A stretch of 64,000 nucleotides of DNA from Pseudomonas sp. dw_358 (lineage in GTDB: Bacteria > Pseudomonadota > Gammaproteobacteria > Pseudomonadales > Pseudomonadaceae). The notes below the pieces were generated by a model. The model did no database searches. It had not been told where the DNA came from and was given only the letters and a program-made list of their open reading frames with translations. The translations under genes were made by a program, and so were the position numbers. The DNA is taken from NCBI RefSeq assembly GCF_018449655.1, contig NZ_JAAVUX010000004.1:186001-250000 (forward strand). The letters run 5' to 3'. Below are positions 43,414-53,631 of the stretch, piece by piece (positions within the stretch are counted from its first letter, which is position 1; each line of letters begins with the position of its first letter).

Positions 43414-46005
43414 ATGAACAGTCAATACCGCAAGAACCTGCCGGGCACACCGCTGGATTATTTCGATGCCCGCGCCGCCGTCGATACCCTCGAAGCGGGC
43501 GCTTACGCCACATTGCCCTACACCTCCCGCGTGCTGGCGGAAAACCTCGTTCGCCGCTGCGCCCCGGCCAGCCTCGACGCCTGCCTGCTGCAGCTGATCC
43601 AGCGCAAGCGTGACCTCGACTTCCCCTGGTATCCGGCCCGGGTGGTGTGCCACGACATCCTTGGCCAGACCGCGCTGGTGGATCTCGCAGGCCTGCGTGA
43701 TGCCATTGCCCTGCAAGGCGGCGACCCGGCCCAAGTCAATCCGGTGGTGCCGACCCAGTTGATCGTCGACCACTCCCTGGCCGTGGAAAGTGCTGGCTTC
43801 GACCCTCAGGCGTTCGAGAAAAACCGCGCTATCGAGGATCGCCGCAACGAAGACCGTTTCCATTTCATCAACTGGACGAAAAAGGCTTTCAAGAATGTCG
43901 ATGTAATTCCGCCCGGCAACGGGATCATGCATCAGATCAACCTGGAAAAAATGTCGCCGGTGATCCAGGTGCGCGAGGGTGTGGCGTTTCCTGACACCTG
44001 CGTGGGCACCGACAGCCATACCCCCCACATCGATGCCCTTGGGGTGATCGCCATCGGCGTCGGCGGCCTGGAGGCCGAAAGCGTGATGCTGGGCCGGGCG
44101 TCGTGGATGCGCCTGCCTGACATCATCGGTGTCCAGCTCAGTGGTCGACTGCAGCCAGGCATCACCGCCACCGACATGGTGCTGGCGCTGACCCAGTTCC
44201 TGCGCCAGCAGAAAGTCGTCGGCGCCTGGCTGGAATTCCAGGGCGAAGGTGCCGCGCGCCTGACCCTGGGCGATCGCGCCACCATTGCCAACATGGCACC
44301 CGAGTACGGCGCCACCGCTGCCATGTTCGCCATCGACGCACAGACCATCGACTACCTCAGGCTGACCGGTCGCGAAGACCAGCAAGTGCAACTGGTGGAA
44401 GCTTACGCGCGGCTGACCGGATTGTGGGCCGATGACCTGGTCGAGGTGGAGTATGAGCGCGAGCTGCATTTCGATCTGTCCTCGGTGGTGCGCAACATGG
44501 CCGGGCCCAGCAACCCCCATGCACGGCTGGCCACTGCGGACCTCGCCGCCAAAGGCATTGCCGGTCACTGGGACGAGGTGGCGGGGCAGATGCCTGATGG
44601 CGCGGTGATTATCGCGGCCATCACCAGCTGCACCAACACCAGCAACCCGCGCAACGTCATCGCCGCTGGCCTGCTGGCACGCAATGCCAATCGCCTGGGG
44701 CTGACGCGCAAGCCCTGGGTAAAATCGTCCTTGGCGCCCGGCTCGAAGACGGTCGCCCTGTACCTGGACGAGGCCGGCCTGACCGGTGAGTTGGAGCAGT
44801 TGGGTTTCGGCATCGTCGCCTTTGCCTGCACCACCTGCAACGGCATGTCCGGTGCGCTGGACCCGGCAATTCAGCAGGAAATCATCGACCGCGACCTCTA
44901 TGCCACTGCCGTGCTGTCGGGTAATCGCAACTTCGACGGACGCATCCATCCTTACGCCAAGCAAGCTTTTCTTGCCTCGCCGCCGCTGGTGGTGGCCTAT
45001 GCTATCGCCGGGACCATTCGCTTCGACATCGAGAAGGACGTGCTGGGGCTGGACAGCCAGGGCAACGAGATCCGCCTCAAGGACCTCTGGCCCAGCGACG
45101 AAGAGGTCGATGCAGTGGTCAAGTCCTCGGTCAAGCCCGAGCAGTTTCGCCAGGTGTACATCCCGATGTTCGCGGTGCACGAAGACACCGGGCCGAAAGT
45201 CGAACCCCTCTATGAATGGCGCCTGCGCAGCACTTACATCCGCCGTCCACCCTATTGGGAGGGTGCCTTGGCCGGCGCGCGGCCGCTCAAGGGCATGCGC
45301 CCGCTGGCTGTGCTGCCGGACAACATCACCACAGACCACCTGTCGCCCTCCAATGCAATCATGCGCGACAGCGCCGCCGGCGAGTACCTGGCGAAGATGG
45401 GCCTGCCTGAGGAGGACTTCAACTCCTATGCCACCCACCGGGGCGACCACCTGACCGCACAGCGGGCCACCTTCGCCAACCCCAAGTTGTTCAACGAGAT
45501 GGTGGTGCAGGAGGGCAAGGTCATCCAGGGTTCTCTGGCCCGGGTCGAACCGGAAGGGCAGGTCATGCGCATGTGGGAAGCCATCGAGACTTACATGGAG
45601 CGCAAGCAGCCGCTGATCATCATCGCCGGTGCCGACTACGGCCAAGGTTCCTCCCGCGATTGGGCGGCCAAGGGCGTGCGCCTGGCCGGTGTCGAAGCCA
45701 TCGTCGCCGAAGGCTTCGAGCGGATCCACCGGACCAATCTGGTGGGCATGGGGGTGTTGCCGCTGGAGTTCCTGCCGGGCACCAATCGCAAGACCCTGGC
45801 CATCGACGGCAGCGAGATTTTCGACGTGATCGGCGAGCGCGTGGCACGGGCGACATTGACCCTGGTGATCCACCGCCGCAACGGCGAACGCCTGGAGGTC
45901 CCGGTGACCTGCCGGCTGGACACCGGCGAAGAACTGTCGATCTACGAGGCAGGCGGGGTGCTCCAACGCTTTGCCCAGGACTTTCTCGAATCGGCCAGCG
46001 CCTGA
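43414..46005 (+). CDS. acnD: Fe/S-dependent 2-methylisocitrate dehydratase AcnD
   Basis: Aconitase-family enzyme dehydrating 2-methylcitrate to the 2-methylaconitate isomer that PrpF then converts; 863 residues. [4Fe-4S] cysteines in ITSCTNTSNP and ACTTCNGMSG; C-terminal QGSSRDWAAKG-type loop. The ATG at 43414 gives MNSQYRKNLPGTPLDYFDAR, the family start; the 96-codon extension lies within prpC. Confidence 0.96.
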   Translation: MNSQYRKNLPGTPLDYFDARAAVDTLEAGAYATLPYTSRVLAENLVRRCAPASLDACLLQLIQRKRDLDFPWYPARVVCHDILGQTALVDLAGLRDAIALQGGDPAQVNPVVPTQLIVDHSLAVESAGFDPQAFEKNRAIEDRRNEDRFHFINWTKKAFKNVDVIPPGNGIMHQINLEKMSPVIQVREGVAFPDTCVGTDSHTPHIDALGVIAIGVGGLEAESVMLGRASWMRLPDIIGVQLSGRLQPGITATDMVLALTQFLRQQKVVGAWLEFQGEGAARLTLGDRATIANMAPEYGATAAMFAIDAQTIDYLRLTGREDQQVQLVEAYARLTGLWADDLVEVEYERELHFDLSSVVRNMAGPSNPHARLATADLAAKGIAGHWDEVAGQMPDGAVIIAAITSCTNTSNPRNVIAAGLLARNANRLGLTRKPWVKSSLAPGSKTVALYLDEAGLTGELEQLGFGIVAFACTTCNGMSGALDPAIQQEIIDRDLYATAVLSGNRNFDGRIHPYAKQAFLASPPLVVAYAIAGTIRFDIEKDVLGLDSQGNEIRLKDLWPSDEEVDAVVKSSVKPEQFRQVYIPMFAVHEDTGPKVEPLYEWRLRSTYIRRPPYWEGALAGARPLKGMRPLAVLPDNITTDHLSPSNAIMRDSAAGEYLAKMGLPEEDFNSYATHRGDHLTAQRATFANPKLFNEMVVQEGKVIQGSLARVEPEGQVMRMWEAIETYMERKQPLIIIAGADYGQGSSRDWAAKGVRLAGVEAIVAEGFERIHRTNLVGMGVLPLEFLPGTNRKTLAIDGSEIFDVIGERVARATLTLVIHRRNGERLEVPVTCRLDTGEELSIYEAGGVLQRFAQDFLESASA

Positions 46006-46016
46006 GGTGAAACACC

Positions 46017-47204
46017 ATGAGTCATGCACCACAGATCCGTATCCCGGCCACCTACCTGCGCGGCGGCACCAGCAAGGGGGTGTTCTTTCGCCTCGATGAC
46101 CTGCCCGAGGCGGCGCGCCAGCCCGGCCCGGCCCGCGACGGCTTGCTGTTGCGCGTCATCGGCAGCCCCGATCCCTATGAAAAACAGATCGATGGCATGG
46201 GGGGCGCCACCTCCAGCACCAGCAAGACGGTGATCCTGTCCAAAAGCAGCCGTCCCGGGTATGACGTCGACTACCTGTTCGGCCAGGTGTCCATCGACAA
46301 GCCCTTCGTCGATTGGAGCGGCAACTGCGGCAATCTCTCGGCGGCGGTGGGTCCATTCGCTATCAGTAGCGGGTTGCTGGACCCGGCACGGGTGCCGCGA
46401 AACGGAGTGGCCGTGGTGCGCATCTGGCAGGCCAACATCGGCAAGACCATCATTGCCCATGTGCCCATGACTGACGGTGAGGTGCAGGAGACGGGTGAGT
46501 TCGAGCTGGACGGCGTGACGTTCCCGGCCGCCGAGGTGCAGTTGGAGTTTCTCGATCCCGCGGCGGACGAAGACGGCGCGGGTGGCTCGATGTTTCCCAC
46601 CGGGCACCTGGTGGATGCGCTGGACGTGCCAGGGGTGGGGATTTTCGACGTCACGATGATCAACGCCGGGATCCCGACCATCTTTCTCAAGGCCGCTGAC
46701 CTGGGCTACAGCGGCACGGAACTGCAGGGCGCGATCAACAGCGACCCCGAAGCCCTGCGCCGTTTCGAGCTGATCCGTGCCCACGGCGCGCTGCGCATGG
46801 GCCTGATCGAACAGCTGGAACAGGCTGCCACCCGCCAGCACACGCCCAAAGTGGCCATCGTTGCACCGCCGGCCGCTTATCTGTCATCCAGCGGCAAACC
46901 CGTGGTCGCCGAGGACATCGATGTGCTGGTGCGGGCCATGTCCATGGGCAAGTTGCACCACGCGATGATGGGTACTGCTGCGGTGGCCATTGGCACGGCG
47001 GCGGCCATTCCCGGCACCCTGGTCAACCTCGCGGCCGGTGGCGGCAAGCGCGGTTCGGTGCGCTTCGGCCACCCGTCCGGGACCTTGCGGGTTGGCGCCG
47101 AGGCGGTGGAGCAGGGCGGTGAGTGGAAGGTGGTCAAGGCGGTGATGAGCCGTAGTGCGCGGGTGTTGATGGAGGGGTGGGTCAGGGTGCCCGGTTCGGT
47201 GTAA
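46017..47204 (+). CDS. prpF: 2-methylaconitate cis-trans isomerase
   Basis: 395-residue partner of AcnD, with the diaminopimelate-epimerase-like two-domain fold. Starts IRIPATYLRGGTSKGVFF; the central TSSTSKTVIL and NCGNLSAAVGPFAI segments are family-typical, with likely catalytic Lys and Cys. RBS GAGGTGA. Last gene of the operon in this window: no prpD follows, only a REPIN and the convergent ppsR. Confidence 0.96.
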   Translation: MSHAPQIRIPATYLRGGTSKGVFFRLDDLPEAARQPGPARDGLLLRVIGSPDPYEKQIDGMGGATSSTSKTVILSKSSRPGYDVDYLFGQVSIDKPFVDWSGNCGNLSAAVGPFAISSGLLDPARVPRNGVAVVRIWQANIGKTIIAHVPMTDGEVQETGEFELDGVTFPAAEVQLEFLDPAADEDGAGGSMFPTGHLVDALDVPGVGIFDVTMINAGIPTIFLKAADLGYSGTELQGAINSDPEALRRFELIRAHGALRMGLIEQLEQAATRQHTPKVAIVAPPAAYLSSSGKPVVAEDIDVLVRAMSMGKLHHAMMGTAAVAIGTAAAIPGTLVNLAAGGGKRGSVRFGHPSGTLRVGAEAVEQGGEWKVVKAVMSRSARVLMEGWVRVPGSV

Positions 47205-47221
47205 TCACCCGCTACCTGCAG

Positions 47222-47302
47222 GCCCGAGCTTGCTCGGGAATCAAATGCTGCGGTGTTGCAGGCGCCTCGCGGTGCCTGTTTCCCGAGCAGGCTCGGTCCT
47301 AC
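47222..47302. repeat. REPIN overlapping the ppsR stop codon
   Basis: CCGAGCTTGCTCGGGAA (47224-47240) and TTCCCGAGCAGGCTCGG (47280-47296) form the arms, and the right arm tail TCCTAC contains the ppsR stop codon (47299-47301). Same family as the copies near ligA. Confidence 0.8.
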
Positions 47303-48117
47303 TTGAACCGCCGTTCCACGCCTTTCTCCACCAAAATCTTGGCGGAAATCTCTTCCACCGAAAAATGTGTGGAATTGATATGGGGGATGTTCTCGCGGCG
47401 AAACAGTCCTTCCACCTCACGGACCTCGAATTCGCACTGGCTGTAGCTCGAGTACCGGCTGTTGGGCTTGCGCTCATGACGGATCGCGGTCAAACGGTCC
47501 GGGTCGATGGTCAGGCCGAACAGTTTCTGCTGATGCGCGCGCAGTGCCGCCGGCAGTTGCAAGCGCTCCATGTCGTCTTCGGTCAAAGGGTAGTTGGCTG
47601 CACGGATGCCGAATTGCATGGCCATGTACAGGCAGGTCGGTGTCTTGCCGCAGCGCGAAACGCCCACCAGGATCAGGTCGGCCTTGTCGTAATAGTGAGT
47701 ACGAGCGCCGTCGTCGTTGTCGAGGGCAAAGTTCACTGCCTCGATGCGCTCCATGTAATTGGCGTTATGGGCAATCGAGTGAGATTTGCCCACCGAGTAC
47801 GACGAGTGCGCGCTAAGCTCCATTTCCAGCGGCGACAGAAAGGTCGAGAAAATATCGATCATGAAGCCATTGGACGTGGCCAGGATCTCGCGGATGTCCT
47901 GGTTGACGATAGTGTCGAAGATGATCGGTCTGACGCTGTCGCGTTCGGCCGCCAGGTTGATCTGCTGAACCATGGTGCGGGCCTTGTCGACGGTGTCGAT
48001 GTAGGGCCTCGTGAACTTGTTGAAAGTAATGTTTTCGAACTGTGCCAGCAGGCTTTGTCCAAGGGTTTCGGCGGTGATACCCGTGCCGTCGGAAATGAAG
48101 AAGGCGGATCGTTTCAT
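47299..48117 (-). CDS. ppsR: PEP synthase regulatory protein (bifunctional kinase/pyrophosphorylase)
   Basis: DUF299 protein that inactivates PpsA by ADP-dependent phosphorylation of a threonine and reactivates it by Pi-dependent dephosphorylation. 272 residues; P-loop-like GVSRCGKT at 152-159. ATG 48117 ([19 protein letters not shown]) is the family start. Divergent from its target ppsA; the 3' end lies in a REPIN. Confidence 0.96.
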   Translation of the reverse strand: MKRSAFFISDGTGITAETLGQSLLAQFENITFNKFTRPYIDTVDKARTMVQQINLAAERDSVRPIIFDTIVNQDIREILATSNGFMIDIFSTFLSPLEMELSAHSSYSVGKSHSIAHNANYMERIEAVNFALDNDDGARTHYYDKADLILVGVSRCGKTPTCLYMAMQFGIRAANYPLTEDDMERLQLPAALRAHQQKLFGLTIDPDRLTAIRHERKPNSRYSSYSQCEFEVREVEGLFRRENIPHINSTHFSVEEISAKILVEKGVERRFK

Positions 48118-48131
48118 TTGCGCCCCTGGCC

Positions 48132-48160
48132 TTAAGCGAGCCACGAATGTTGGATATGAT
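48132..48160 (+). promoter_or_regulatory. possible promoter of ppsA
   Basis: -10 TATGAT (48155-48160) with a weak -35 TTAAGC (48132-48137) and 17-base spacing. Leader about 80 bases to the TTG start. Confidence 0.35.
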
Positions 48161-48247
48161 AGGCCCGCTCCACGGGTCTGGATGCCCGTATTCTCACCCG
48201 ATTCAGCGTCTTCAGCTATTCCAATAACAGTCAGCGGAGAGATCACC

Positions 48248-50623
48248 TTGGCAGAGTACGTAGTTTCCCTCGACACGCTCGGCGTCCATGATGTGGAACA
48301 TGTGGGGGGCAAGAACGCCTCCTTGGGCGAGATGATCAGTAATCTGGCCGGGGCCGGTGTTTCGGTGCCGGGTGGTTTTGCCACCACGGCCCAGGCCTAC
48401 CGCGACTTTCTCGAGCAGAGCGGTCTCAACGAGCAGATCCATGCCGCGCTGGATGCGCTGGACGTCGATGACGTCAACGCCCTGGCCCGGACCGGCGCGC
48501 AGATTCGCCAATGGGTCATGGAGGCCGAGTTCCCTGAACGCCTCAACAGCGAAATTCGCACCCACTTTGCCGCCTTGTCCCAGGGCAACCCGGACATCGC
48601 CGTGGCGGTGCGCTCCTCGGCGACCGCCGAAGACTTGCCGGATGCCTCCTTCGCGGGTCAGCAGGAAACCTTCCTCAACATTCGGGGCGTCGAGAACGTC
48701 ATCCGTGCGGCGAAGGAAGTGTTTGCTTCGCTGTTCAACGATCGGGCCATTTCCTACCGGGTCCACCAGGGTTTCGATCACAAGCTGGTGGCGCTGTCGG
48801 CCGGCGTGCAGCGTATGGTGCGCTCTGAAACCGGTACCGCCGGGGTGATGTTCACCCTCGATACCGAGTCCGGCTTTCGTGACGTGGTGTTCATCACCGG
48901 TGCCTACGGCCTGGGGGAAACCGTGGTACAGGGCGCAGTCAACCCGGACGAATTCTACGTGCACAAGGGCACCCTGGAGGCCGGGCGGCCAGCCATCCTG
49001 CGTCGCAACCTGGGCAGCAAGGCGATCAAGATGATCTACGGCGACGAGGCCAGGGCCGGTCGCTCGGTCAAAACTGTCGAGGTCGATGCCGCCGAGCGCG
49101 CGCGTTTCTGCCTGAGCGACGCCGAGGTCAGCGAGCTGGCCAGACAAGCGCTGATCATCGAAAAGCATTACAAGGCGCCCATGGACATCGAGTGGGCCAA
49201 GGACGGCGATGACGGCAAGCTTTACATCGTCCAGGCCCGCCCGGAAACCGTCAAGAGCCGCAGCAACGCCAACGTCATGGAGCGCTATCTGCTCAAGGAG
49301 AAGGGCAGGGTGCTGGTGGAAGGTCGAGCCATTGGCCAGCGCATCGGTGCCGGCAAGGTGCGGATCATTCACGACGTGTCGGAGATGGACAAGGTGCGGC
49401 CTGGCGACGTGCTGGTCTCGGACATGACCGACCCGGACTGGGAACCGGTGATGAAGCGCGCCAGCGCCATTGTCACCAACCGCGGCGGGCGCACCTGCCA
49501 CGCGGCAATCATCGCTCGCGAACTGGGCATCCCGGCCGTGGTTGGTTGCGGCAACGCTACGCAACTGCTGGTGGACGGCCAAGGGGTGACGGTGTCCTGC
49601 GCCGAGGGTGACACCGGTTACATCTTTGAAGGCGAGCTGGGCTTCGACATCAAGCAGAACTCGGTGGATGGCATGCCCGACCTGCCGTTCAAGATCATGA
49701 TGAATGTCGGCAACCCGGACCGTGCCTTCGATTTTGCTCAGTTGCCCAACGAAGGCGTCGGCCTGGCGCGACTGGAGTTCATCATCAACCGCATGATTGG
49801 CGTACACCCCAAAGCGCTGCTCAACTACGCCAGCCTGCCTCCCGAGATCAAGGACAGTGTCGACAAGCGTATCGCCGGTTATGACGACCCGGTGGGGTTC
49901 TACGTGGACAAACTGGTGGAGGGCATCAGCACCTTGGCCGCCGCCTTTACGCCGAAGAAAGTCATCGTGCGGCTGTCGGACTTCAAGTCCAACGAGTACG
50001 CCAACCTGATTGGCGGCAAGCTGTACGAGCCGGAAGAGGAAAACCCGATGCTGGGTTTTCGCGGCGCCTCGCGCTATATCAGCGAGTCGTTCCGTGACTG
50101 CTTCGAGCTCGAATGCCGCGCCCTCAAGCGCGTGCGCAACGAGATGGGCCTGACCAATGTCGAAATCATGGTGCCCTTCGTGCGCACCCTGGGCGAAGCC
50201 TCGCAGGTGGTCGACCTGCTGGCCGCCAACGGTCTGGCGCGGGGCGAGAACGGCTTGCGGGTCATCATGATGTGCGAATTGCCGTCCAATGCCATCCTGG
50301 CCGAGGAGTTTCTCGAGTTTTTCGACGGCTTCTCCATCGGCTCCAACGACCTGACCCAGCTGACCTTGGGCCTGGACCGGGATTCGGGGATCATTGCGCA
50401 CCTGTTCGATGAACGAAATCCTGCGGTGAAAAAACTGCTGTCCAATGCCATTCAAGCCTGCAACAAGGCCGGCAAATACATCGGCATCTGTGGGCAGGGG
50501 CCTTCCGACCATCCGGATCTGGCCCGATGGCTGATGGAGCAGGGCATCGAGAGCGTGTCCCTGAACCCGGATTCGGTGCTGGAAACCTGGTTCTTCCTGG
50601 CTGAGGGACAAGCTGGGGTATGA
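48248..50623 (+). CDS. ppsA: phosphoenolpyruvate synthase
   Basis: Gluconeogenic enzyme turning pyruvate and ATP into PEP, AMP and phosphate; 791 residues. The start is a TTG at 48248 giving the family N-terminus ([20 protein letters not shown]), with GGAGA seven bases upstream. ATP-grasp-like domain (PGGFATTA ... [13 protein letters not shown]), phospho-His418 in [10 protein letters not shown], and a PEP/pyruvate domain with [11 protein letters not shown]. The upstream ATG-led frame would run through ppsR. Confidence 0.97.
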   Translation: MAEYVVSLDTLGVHDVEHVGGKNASLGEMISNLAGAGVSVPGGFATTAQAYRDFLEQSGLNEQIHAALDALDVDDVNALARTGAQIRQWVMEAEFPERLNSEIRTHFAALSQGNPDIAVAVRSSATAEDLPDASFAGQQETFLNIRGVENVIRAAKEVFASLFNDRAISYRVHQGFDHKLVALSAGVQRMVRSETGTAGVMFTLDTESGFRDVVFITGAYGLGETVVQGAVNPDEFYVHKGTLEAGRPAILRRNLGSKAIKMIYGDEARAGRSVKTVEVDAAERARFCLSDAEVSELARQALIIEKHYKAPMDIEWAKDGDDGKLYIVQARPETVKSRSNANVMERYLLKEKGRVLVEGRAIGQRIGAGKVRIIHDVSEMDKVRPGDVLVSDMTDPDWEPVMKRASAIVTNRGGRTCHAAIIARELGIPAVVGCGNATQLLVDGQGVTVSCAEGDTGYIFEGELGFDIKQNSVDGMPDLPFKIMMNVGNPDRAFDFAQLPNEGVGLARLEFIINRMIGVHPKALLNYASLPPEIKDSVDKRIAGYDDPVGFYVDKLVEGISTLAAAFTPKKVIVRLSDFKSNEYANLIGGKLYEPEEENPMLGFRGASRYISESFRDCFELECRALKRVRNEMGLTNVEIMVPFVRTLGEASQVVDLLAANGLARGENGLRVIMMCELPSNAILAEEFLEFFDGFSIGSNDLTQLTLGLDRDSGIIAHLFDERNPAVKKLLSNAIQACNKAGKYIGICGQGPSDHPDLARWLMEQGIESVSLNPDSVLETWFFLAEGQAGV

Positions 50624-50753
50624 TAGTGCCCATATAGGTGGCGCCCTTCATCGCGGCCAGCGCATGCCCCCACAGTCACCTGTATCGGTGGGAGCAGGCC
50701 CTGGCGGTGATAAGTGCACCACCGTTTCAGACCCTTATCCGCTCAAGAACCCT

Positions 50754-51740
50754 ATGCAAAGCAGTAGCTCCCTATTTCCCGTCGCGCTGCTCAGTGCCGA
50801 GCGCCGTGGCGATCTCAGCGAAGACGTCTACCGCATCAAGGCGGCCAACAGCCCGGACCCCAGTGTCGAGCTGGCCGTGACGCGGCTAGGCCTGGCCGAT
50901 CATCCCGCTCGCGGCGTGCCGGTGGTCCTGCTGCATGGCAGCTTTTCCAACCGACGCTTCTGGTACTCGCCCCGGGGTGTAGGGCTGGGAGCGGCGCTGG
51001 TGCGGGCCGGATTCGACGTCTGGATCCCCGAGATGCGCGGCCACGGCCTGTCTCCTCGCAATACCGACTACCGGCGTAATCGCGTGGTGGATTACGCCCG
51101 TTACGACCTGCCGGTGATCGGCGCCTTTGTGCGCGAGCAATGTGGCCAGCCAGCTCATTGGCTGGGCCATTCACTCGGTGGTACCAGCCTGGCCGCCGGT
51201 TTGGGCGGCGGGTATCTGAAAGAGGGGCTGGTGAAGTCGGCGGCGTTGTTTGGCAGCCAGGTCAGCCGCCGCTACTGGCCGTTGCGCATTCCGCCGGTGG
51301 AGTGGTGTGGGCGTTTGCTGCTCAAGCGTTTCGAACACATTTCCGGCACTCGGCTAAAGCGCGGGCCCGAGGACGAGCCAGTGGGCATTGCCCTGGAGGC
51401 CCTGCGCTGGCAAGGCCTGTTTGGCCGGTTTGGCGAAAAGGACAACGACTGGCTCGAAGGCCTGCGTCAGGTTCACGTTCCTGTATTGGCCGTCAGCGCC
51501 GAGGGTGATCGGCAGGACCCGGCCTGGGCCTGCCACAAGCTGTTTGAATATTTCGGCTCGCCACACCGCCAATGGCTGGTGCTGGGACGAAAGCACGGCT
51601 TCACTGAAGACTTCGGGCATGTCGAGATGCTCGTCAGCAAGGCGGCGCAAGCCGAGGTATGGCCACTGGTGATGCAGTGGCTGGGTGCTTTTGAATCAGC
51701 CGTGTCCGCCGAGACGGAGCCAGCGCTGACTGGGACCTGA
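50754..51740 (+). CDS. alpha/beta hydrolase fold protein
   Basis: 328-residue hydrolase. Oxyanion HG in [14 protein letters not shown], nucleophile elbow GHSLGG near residue 141, acid candidate Asp in [11 protein letters not shown] and His in [13 protein letters not shown]. Soluble; the ester or lipid substrate is unknown. ATG 50754 was chosen since the upstream frame has no ribosome binding site. Conserved between ppsA and rraA in pseudomonads. Confidence 0.85.
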   Translation: MQSSSSLFPVALLSAERRGDLSEDVYRIKAANSPDPSVELAVTRLGLADHPARGVPVVLLHGSFSNRRFWYSPRGVGLGAALVRAGFDVWIPEMRGHGLSPRNTDYRRNRVVDYARYDLPVIGAFVREQCGQPAHWLGHSLGGTSLAAGLGGGYLKEGLVKSAALFGSQVSRRYWPLRIPPVEWCGRLLLKRFEHISGTRLKRGPEDEPVGIALEALRWQGLFGRFGEKDNDWLEGLRQVHVPVLAVSAEGDRQDPAWACHKLFEYFGSPHRQWLVLGRKHGFTEDFGHVEMLVSKAAQAEVWPLVMQWLGAFESAVSAETEPALTGT

Positions 51741-51786
51741 CAGGTGGGCCGTTCCAAAAACAAGACGAACAACAAGGAGCTACCCC

Positions 51787-52278
51787 ATGCAGCACTACAG
51801 CACGCCGGACCTGTGTGACGCCTACCCCGAACAGCTTCAGGTCCTGGACCCCATGTTCAGCAATTTCGGCGGTCGCGATTCCTTTGGTGGGCAGATCGTC
51901 ACCATCAAGTGCCACGAAGACAACTCGCTGGTCCGCGAACAGGTCGACCAGCCCGGCAAGGGCAAGGTGCTGGTGGTCGACGGCGGCGGCTCGCTGCGCC
52001 GAGCCTTGTTGGGCGACATGCTGGCCGAGAAGGCCGCACATCATGGTTGGGAGGGTCTGATCATCTACGGTTGCGTGCGCGATGTCGATGCCCTGGCCCA
52101 GACCGATGTCGGTGTGCAGGCCCTGGCCAGCCATCCGCTCAAGACCGACAAGCTCGGTGTCGGCACCCTTAACGTAAAAGTTACCTTCGCCGGGGTGACC
52201 TTTAATCCTGGGGAGTATGTCTATGCAGACAATAACGGGATCATTGTCTCGCCTAGCGTATTAGTGATGCCTGAGTGA
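51787..52278 (+). CDS. rraA: ribonuclease E activity regulator RraA
   Basis: 163-residue trimeric protein that binds RNase E and inhibits it, altering mRNA decay; fold of the HMG/CHA aldolase family. Conserved [21 protein letters not shown] and [12 protein letters not shown] match RraA and aldolases alike, so aldolase activity is a minor alternative. RBS AAGGAGC. Confidence 0.93.
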   Translation: MQHYSTPDLCDAYPEQLQVLDPMFSNFGGRDSFGGQIVTIKCHEDNSLVREQVDQPGKGKVLVVDGGGSLRRALLGDMLAEKAAHHGWEGLIIYGCVRDVDALAQTDVGVQALASHPLKTDKLGVGTLNVKVTFAGVTFNPGEYVYADNNGIIVSPSVLVMPE

Positions 52279-52304
52279 GCTGTCCATCAACCTGCGGGGC
52301 TTGA

Positions 52305-53300
52305 ATGTTTGACGAAGAAAACGCGCAGTGGGGCCTGATTATCGCCCTGCTGCTCGATGGCGACGGTAGTGCACGCGCCCTGGCGCGTGATGAATTGAAC
52401 ACGCTGCAGGTGCAGCCGGGCGAGAGCCTGTGGCTCCACTGGGATCGCAGTCATCCGAAGACGCAAAGCTGGCTGCGCCAGTCCAGCGGCCTGAACGAGT
52501 TCACCTGCGACCTGCTACTGGAGGAAAATACCCGGCCGCGCTTGCTGGCCATGGCCGACGCGCAACTGCTGCTGTTCCTGCGCGGCGTCAACCTCAATCC
52601 TGGCGCCGAACCGGAAGACATGGTTTCGGTGCGCATTTTCGCTGAGGCCCAGCGGGTGATCTCGCTGCGCATGCGTTCGTTGCGCGCCACCGATGACCTG
52701 TTGGTACTGTTTCGCGAAGGGCGTGGGCCGAAATCGGCGTCCGAGTTGATCCTGTACCTGGCTCAGGCGCTGACCGACAAGGTCCAGACCCTCGTCAGCG
52801 ACCTGAGTGAAATCGTCGACGACGAAGAAGAAAAGGTCGATGCCGACGAGCACTACACCCCGGAACACGGCAGCATCCTGCAGATTCGCCGACGGGCCGC
52901 CGGCCTGCGCCGGTTTCTCGCGCCTCAGCGGGAAATCTATGCCCAGTTGGCGCGCAATCGCCAACCGTGGTTCTGCGACGACGACCCGGATTACTGGAAC
53001 GAGCTGAATAATAGCCTGACCCGTTACCTGGAAGAACTGGAGCTGACCCGCGAGCGGGTCGGCCTCGTCCTGGAAGCCGAGGACCGGCGCCTGAACGAGC
53101 GCATGAGCCGCACCATGTACCGTTTCGGAGTGATTACCGGTATCTTCCTGCCGATGAGCTTTCTCACGGGCCTGCTGGGCATCAACGTCGGCGGTCTGCC
53201 CGGGGCGACCAATCCCCATGGGTTCTGGATCGCCTGCGTGATCATGGTCGCCGTGGCGGCAGGGCAGTGGTGGATGTTCCGGCGATTGCGCTGGGTGTGA
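52305..53300 (+). CDS. cmaX: CorA-like divalent cation transporter (CmaX / ZntB type)
   Basis: 331-residue CorA-superfamily protein: large acidic cytoplasmic N-terminal domain (long helices with DDEEEKVDADEHY) and two C-terminal membrane helices separated by GINVGG, a GxN variant near residue 300, as in ZntB. Transports Mg or Zn; direction is uncertain. It heads the block that leads into crfX-cmpX-sigX-oprF, the same order as in P. aeruginosa. Confidence 0.9.
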   Translation: MFDEENAQWGLIIALLLDGDGSARALARDELNTLQVQPGESLWLHWDRSHPKTQSWLRQSSGLNEFTCDLLLEENTRPRLLAMADAQLLLFLRGVNLNPGAEPEDMVSVRIFAEAQRVISLRMRSLRATDDLLVLFREGRGPKSASELILYLAQALTDKVQTLVSDLSEIVDDEEEKVDADEHYTPEHGSILQIRRRAAGLRRFLAPQREIYAQLARNRQPWFCDDDPDYWNELNNSLTRYLEELELTRERVGLVLEAEDRRLNERMSRTMYRFGVITGIFLPMSFLTGLLGINVGGLPGATNPHGFWIACVIMVAVAAGQWWMFRRLRWV

Positions 53301-53376
53301 CATTAAACATGTTTCATAGGGTGATGTGACCTGTTGCCAAGAGGCCACGTCTTTGTTTTAAATCTGCGAGGTGATG

Positions 53377-53628
53377 ATGCACGACCCTTTCGAAGAATCC
53401 CTGCGTGACATGCTCCAGGCCTCGTCCTCGAGCCGCGACGACGATGCGTGTCTGGGCCGAGTGCTCAAGACCGCCAATCGCCAGGTCGGAGCGGGTGTTC
53501 TGTTCGGCCTGTTGGGCCGTTGGGGTCAGGCTGTGATGATTGCGGTCAATCAAGGCAGTCGTCATCTCGCGCCGGTGTCGCGTCGCAGCGACGTCGTGCA
53601 ATCCACTCGTACCGACAAGGCTGACTGA
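53377..53628 (+). CDS. crfX: CrfX small protein of the sigX locus
   Basis: 83-residue protein with no signal peptide: acidic N-terminal MHDPFEESLRDMLQASSSS, central amphipathic GAGVLFGLLGRWGQAVMIAV and a basic tail. Molecular function unknown; conserved between cmaX and cmpX and linked to SigX control in P. aeruginosa. Three overlapping starts exist (GTG 53371, ATG 53374, ATG 53377); the last has the best distance to GAGG. Confidence 0.85.
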   Translation: MHDPFEESLRDMLQASSSSRDDDACLGRVLKTANRQVGAGVLFGLLGRWGQAVMIAVNQGSRHLAPVSRRSDVVQSTRTDKAD

Positions 53629-53631
53629 TCT

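Noticed and set aside
43252..46032. 926-codon minus-strand frame opposite acnD
   Set aside because: Shadow of acnD, with the same His/Gln/Val-rich composition as other antisense frames.
48212..50611. 799-codon minus-strand frame opposite ppsA
   Set aside because: Shadow of ppsA; no start signal and no domain.
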